Positions 7,461-8,128 of a DNA stretch of 8,128 nucleotides are shown here, in pieces. The notes under the pieces were generated by a model that made no database searches, had not been told where the DNA came from, and was given only the letters and a program-made list of their open reading frames with translations. Origin of the DNA: CAZSMK01 sp964608095 (GTDB taxonomy: Bacteria > Sumerlaeota > Sumerlaeia > MWCT01 > JAGHBZ01); assembly GCA_964608095.1 (NCBI GenBank), contig CAZSMK010000118.1, forward strand, positions 1 through 8,128. Direction: 5' to 3'. A program made the translations under genes and the position numbers. Each line of letters starts with the position of its first letter. Position 1 is the first letter of the stretch.

Positions 7461-7492
7461 AACCACGGATTTTCACTTATCTCCACTAATCT
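7461..7492 (+). repeat. 32-base AT-rich repeat, copy 1
   Basis: Identical to 7655-7686 at 31 of 32 positions, starting AACCACGGATTTTCACT and ending CCACTAATCT. Internally it is built from CAC-nnAT-type units about 10 bases apart. Short degenerate intergenic repeats of the 'accacggatt...cacnnat' style are familiar from many environmental bacterial genomes. Confidence 0.8.
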
Positions 7493-7522
7493 CTTTACCA
7501 CTTAAAATCCCTTTTTTTCTTT

Positions 7523-7550
7523 AACCACGAATTACGCGGATTACACGAAT
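7523..7550 (+). repeat. Diverged member of the AT-rich CAC-unit repeat family
   Basis: Begins AACCACGAATTACGCGGATT and continues as a 9-base-period array, CACGAATTA / CGCGGATTA / CACGAATAA. It shares the AACCACG start and unit style of the 32-base repeats on either side, but with a different period. Confidence 0.6.
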
Positions 7551-7582
7551 AAAAAAATTTTCTCATAATTTTTTTCAACCGA

Positions 7583-7617
7583 ACTCGCGTTCGCACGCTT
7601 CAGCGTGCGCGCACTCG
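7583..7617 (+). repeat. GC-rich 35-base repeat, copy 2
   Basis: 30 of 35 positions match 7351-7385. Here the central stem is perfect: CGCACGCT (7592-7599), a TC loop, then AGCGTGCG (7602-7609). No T-run follows, so it is not called a terminator. Confidence 0.7.
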
Positions 7618-7654
7618 TGAGCGTATAATATTTTAACGAAAAAAATAGTGATCG

Positions 7655-7686
7655 AACCACGGATTTTCACTAATCTCCACTAATCT
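7655..7686 (+). repeat. 32-base AT-rich repeat, copy 2
   Basis: Differs from 7461-7492 at one base. Its second half is two near-identical 10-base units, CACTAATCTC then CACTAATCT, clearer here than in copy 1. Confidence 0.8.
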
Positions 7687-7708
7687 ATTTATATTCAATG
7701 CGGAGTCT

Positions 7709-7729
7709 GGTCGTTCGGCCCGAACGACC
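7709..7729. repeat. 21-base palindrome, copy 2
   Basis: Arms GGTCGTTCGG (7709-7718) and CCGAACGACC (7720-7729) around a central C, the same palindrome as 7404-7426 minus the outermost pair. It is preceded by GCGGAGT (7700-7706), which also precedes the GGGTCGT at 7338-7344. Confidence 0.8.
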
Positions 7730-7794
7730 CCAGCCGGAAAAGCGTCCACAATAATCAAAAAAACATAAATTTTCGCTTGAACTTCTTACTGAAG

Positions 7795-7848
7795 CGGTGA
7801 TTTAAATGGTTGTTATCAACAGGTGATATTCATCGGTGACTTAAACGG
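7795..7848 (+). repeat. Short degenerate direct repeat before the RHS frame
   Basis: CGGTGATTTAAATGG (7795-7809) and CGGTGACTTAAACGG (7834-7848) agree at 13 of 15 positions; a shorter GGTGAT lies between them at 7822. The differences (T/C, T/C) are transitions. Significance is unclear; it could be chance or a worn duplication. Confidence 0.35.
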
Positions 7849-7857
7849 AAAGGCAGC

Positions 7858-8128
7858 ATGTACGGGGATATGATAGGAACCAACCGGATGCGGGATTTTA
7901 CCTATAATTTCGATGACCGCATGATCCAAGTTGCCAATCCCTGGGATTCGCTTGCAGATATTGAGTACGATGCCATGGGGCGGCGGCTGATTTCGACGGA
8001 CAATGACGGCAACCAGACGCTGTACTACTACGACGGCATCCGCGTGATACTGGAGAAGACGAAACCCTCGGGATCAGGGACGTGGAGTACGTCGCAGGTC
8101 TACACGCTGCAGGAAGGTGCCATCGGCT
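7858..8128 (+). CDS. RHS/YD-repeat protein, partial (runs off the window)
   Basis: An uninterrupted frame of 90 codons from ATG 7858 to the window edge encodes RHS-type sequence: FTYNFDDRMIQV (14-25), then the hallmark IEYDAMGRRLISTDNDG (37-53) and QTLYYYDGIRVI (55-66), followed by VYTLQEGAIG near the edge. Such beta-strand YD repeats build the hollow shell of RHS toxins and wall-associated proteins. A complete RHS protein has hundreds of residues before this point, but here an in-frame TGA at 7837-7839 lies just upstream and bases 7700-7857 show no YD-like sequence in any forward frame. So this is either a displaced 3' RHS cassette with a new start (weak AAAGG, 4 bases before the ATG) or a broken gene. 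Third codon positions look richer in G/C than the flanking DNA. No signal peptide. The C-terminal tip and any toxin domain lie beyond the window. Confidence 0.75.
   Translation, partial: MYGDMIGTNRMRDFTYNFDDRMIQVANPWDSLADIEYDAMGRRLISTDNDGNQTLYYYDGIRVILEKTKPSGSGTWSTSQVYTLQEGAIG

Larger units (their letters stand above)
7103..7857. other. Repeat-rich intergenic region without an intact gene
   Basis: 755 bases, AT-rich with GC-rich palindromic islands. From left to right it holds the resB leader (7103-~7203), a possible decayed minus-strand coding end (7204-7320), then a mosaic of short repeats between ~7330 and ~7730, and a short degenerate direct repeat just before the RHS frame. Open frames crossing it on the minus strand run straight through the repeats and have low-complexity composition, so I do not call them genes. 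No tRNA-like cloverleaf, CRISPR spacing or clear terminator was seen. Confidence 0.7.

Noticed and set aside
7211..7501. 96-codon minus-strand open frame across the repeats
   Set aside because: It runs through the GC-rich repeats, giving a biased peptide (ACECECKYD), and starts inside an AT-rich repeat. No ribosome site or family likeness.
7330..7730. CRISPR array
   Set aside because: Repeats belong to several unrelated families, occur only two or three times each, and are not separated by spacers of uniform length.

Overview
The window looks like a piece of a mid-GC chromosome from a Gram-negative-type, probably uncultured environmental bacterium. The clues are an exported clan GH-A glycosidase carrying a CBM9-like C-terminal module, a System II (ResB/CcsA) cytochrome c maturation pair whose CcsA has a large extracytoplasmic N-terminal domain, an RHS/YD-repeat protein, and intergenic DNA full of short degenerate repeats. 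Such combinations are common in PVC/Omnitrophota-like and deltaproteobacterial lineages. No marker here fixes the phylum, so that placement is inference.

Layout. Bases 1-258 are non-coding leader ending in a strong Shine-Dalgarno. Bases 259-2748 (+) encode a secreted multi-domain glycoside hydrolase. A ~220-base AT-rich gap follows, ending in a possible 8-codon upstream ORF. Bases 2971-3858 (+) encode an O-acetylserine sulfhydrylase (cysK). Converging on it with only 6 bases between the stop codons is a minus-strand operon, resB (7102-5387) then ccsA (5406-3865), whose coding sequences overlap by 20 bases. Bases 7103-7857 hold no intact gene. They contain a possible decayed C-terminal coding remnant next to resB, then a mosaic of at least four small repeat families, several present twice. 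From 7858 to the window end an open frame (+) encodes YD-repeat (RHS) protein sequence with no N-terminal part.

How the genes work together. ResB and CcsA form the transmembrane System II haem handling and cytochrome c synthetase complex, which moves haem across the membrane and attaches it to CXXCH cysteines of apocytochromes. This implies c-type cytochrome respiration. CysK makes cysteine from O-acetylserine and sulfide; its convergence with the ccs operon is probably only positional, since no cysE or thiol-reducing partner is visible. The glycosidase points to polysaccharide use or cell-surface glycan processing and is a stand-alone transcription unit as far as can be seen. The repeat-rich strip ending in an RHS fragment looks like a rearrangement-prone boundary. 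I do not see a convincing new multi-gene system. The most unusual signals are the repeat mosaic, including a GC-rich element flanked by perfect 12-base direct repeats, and the truncated RHS frame at its edge.
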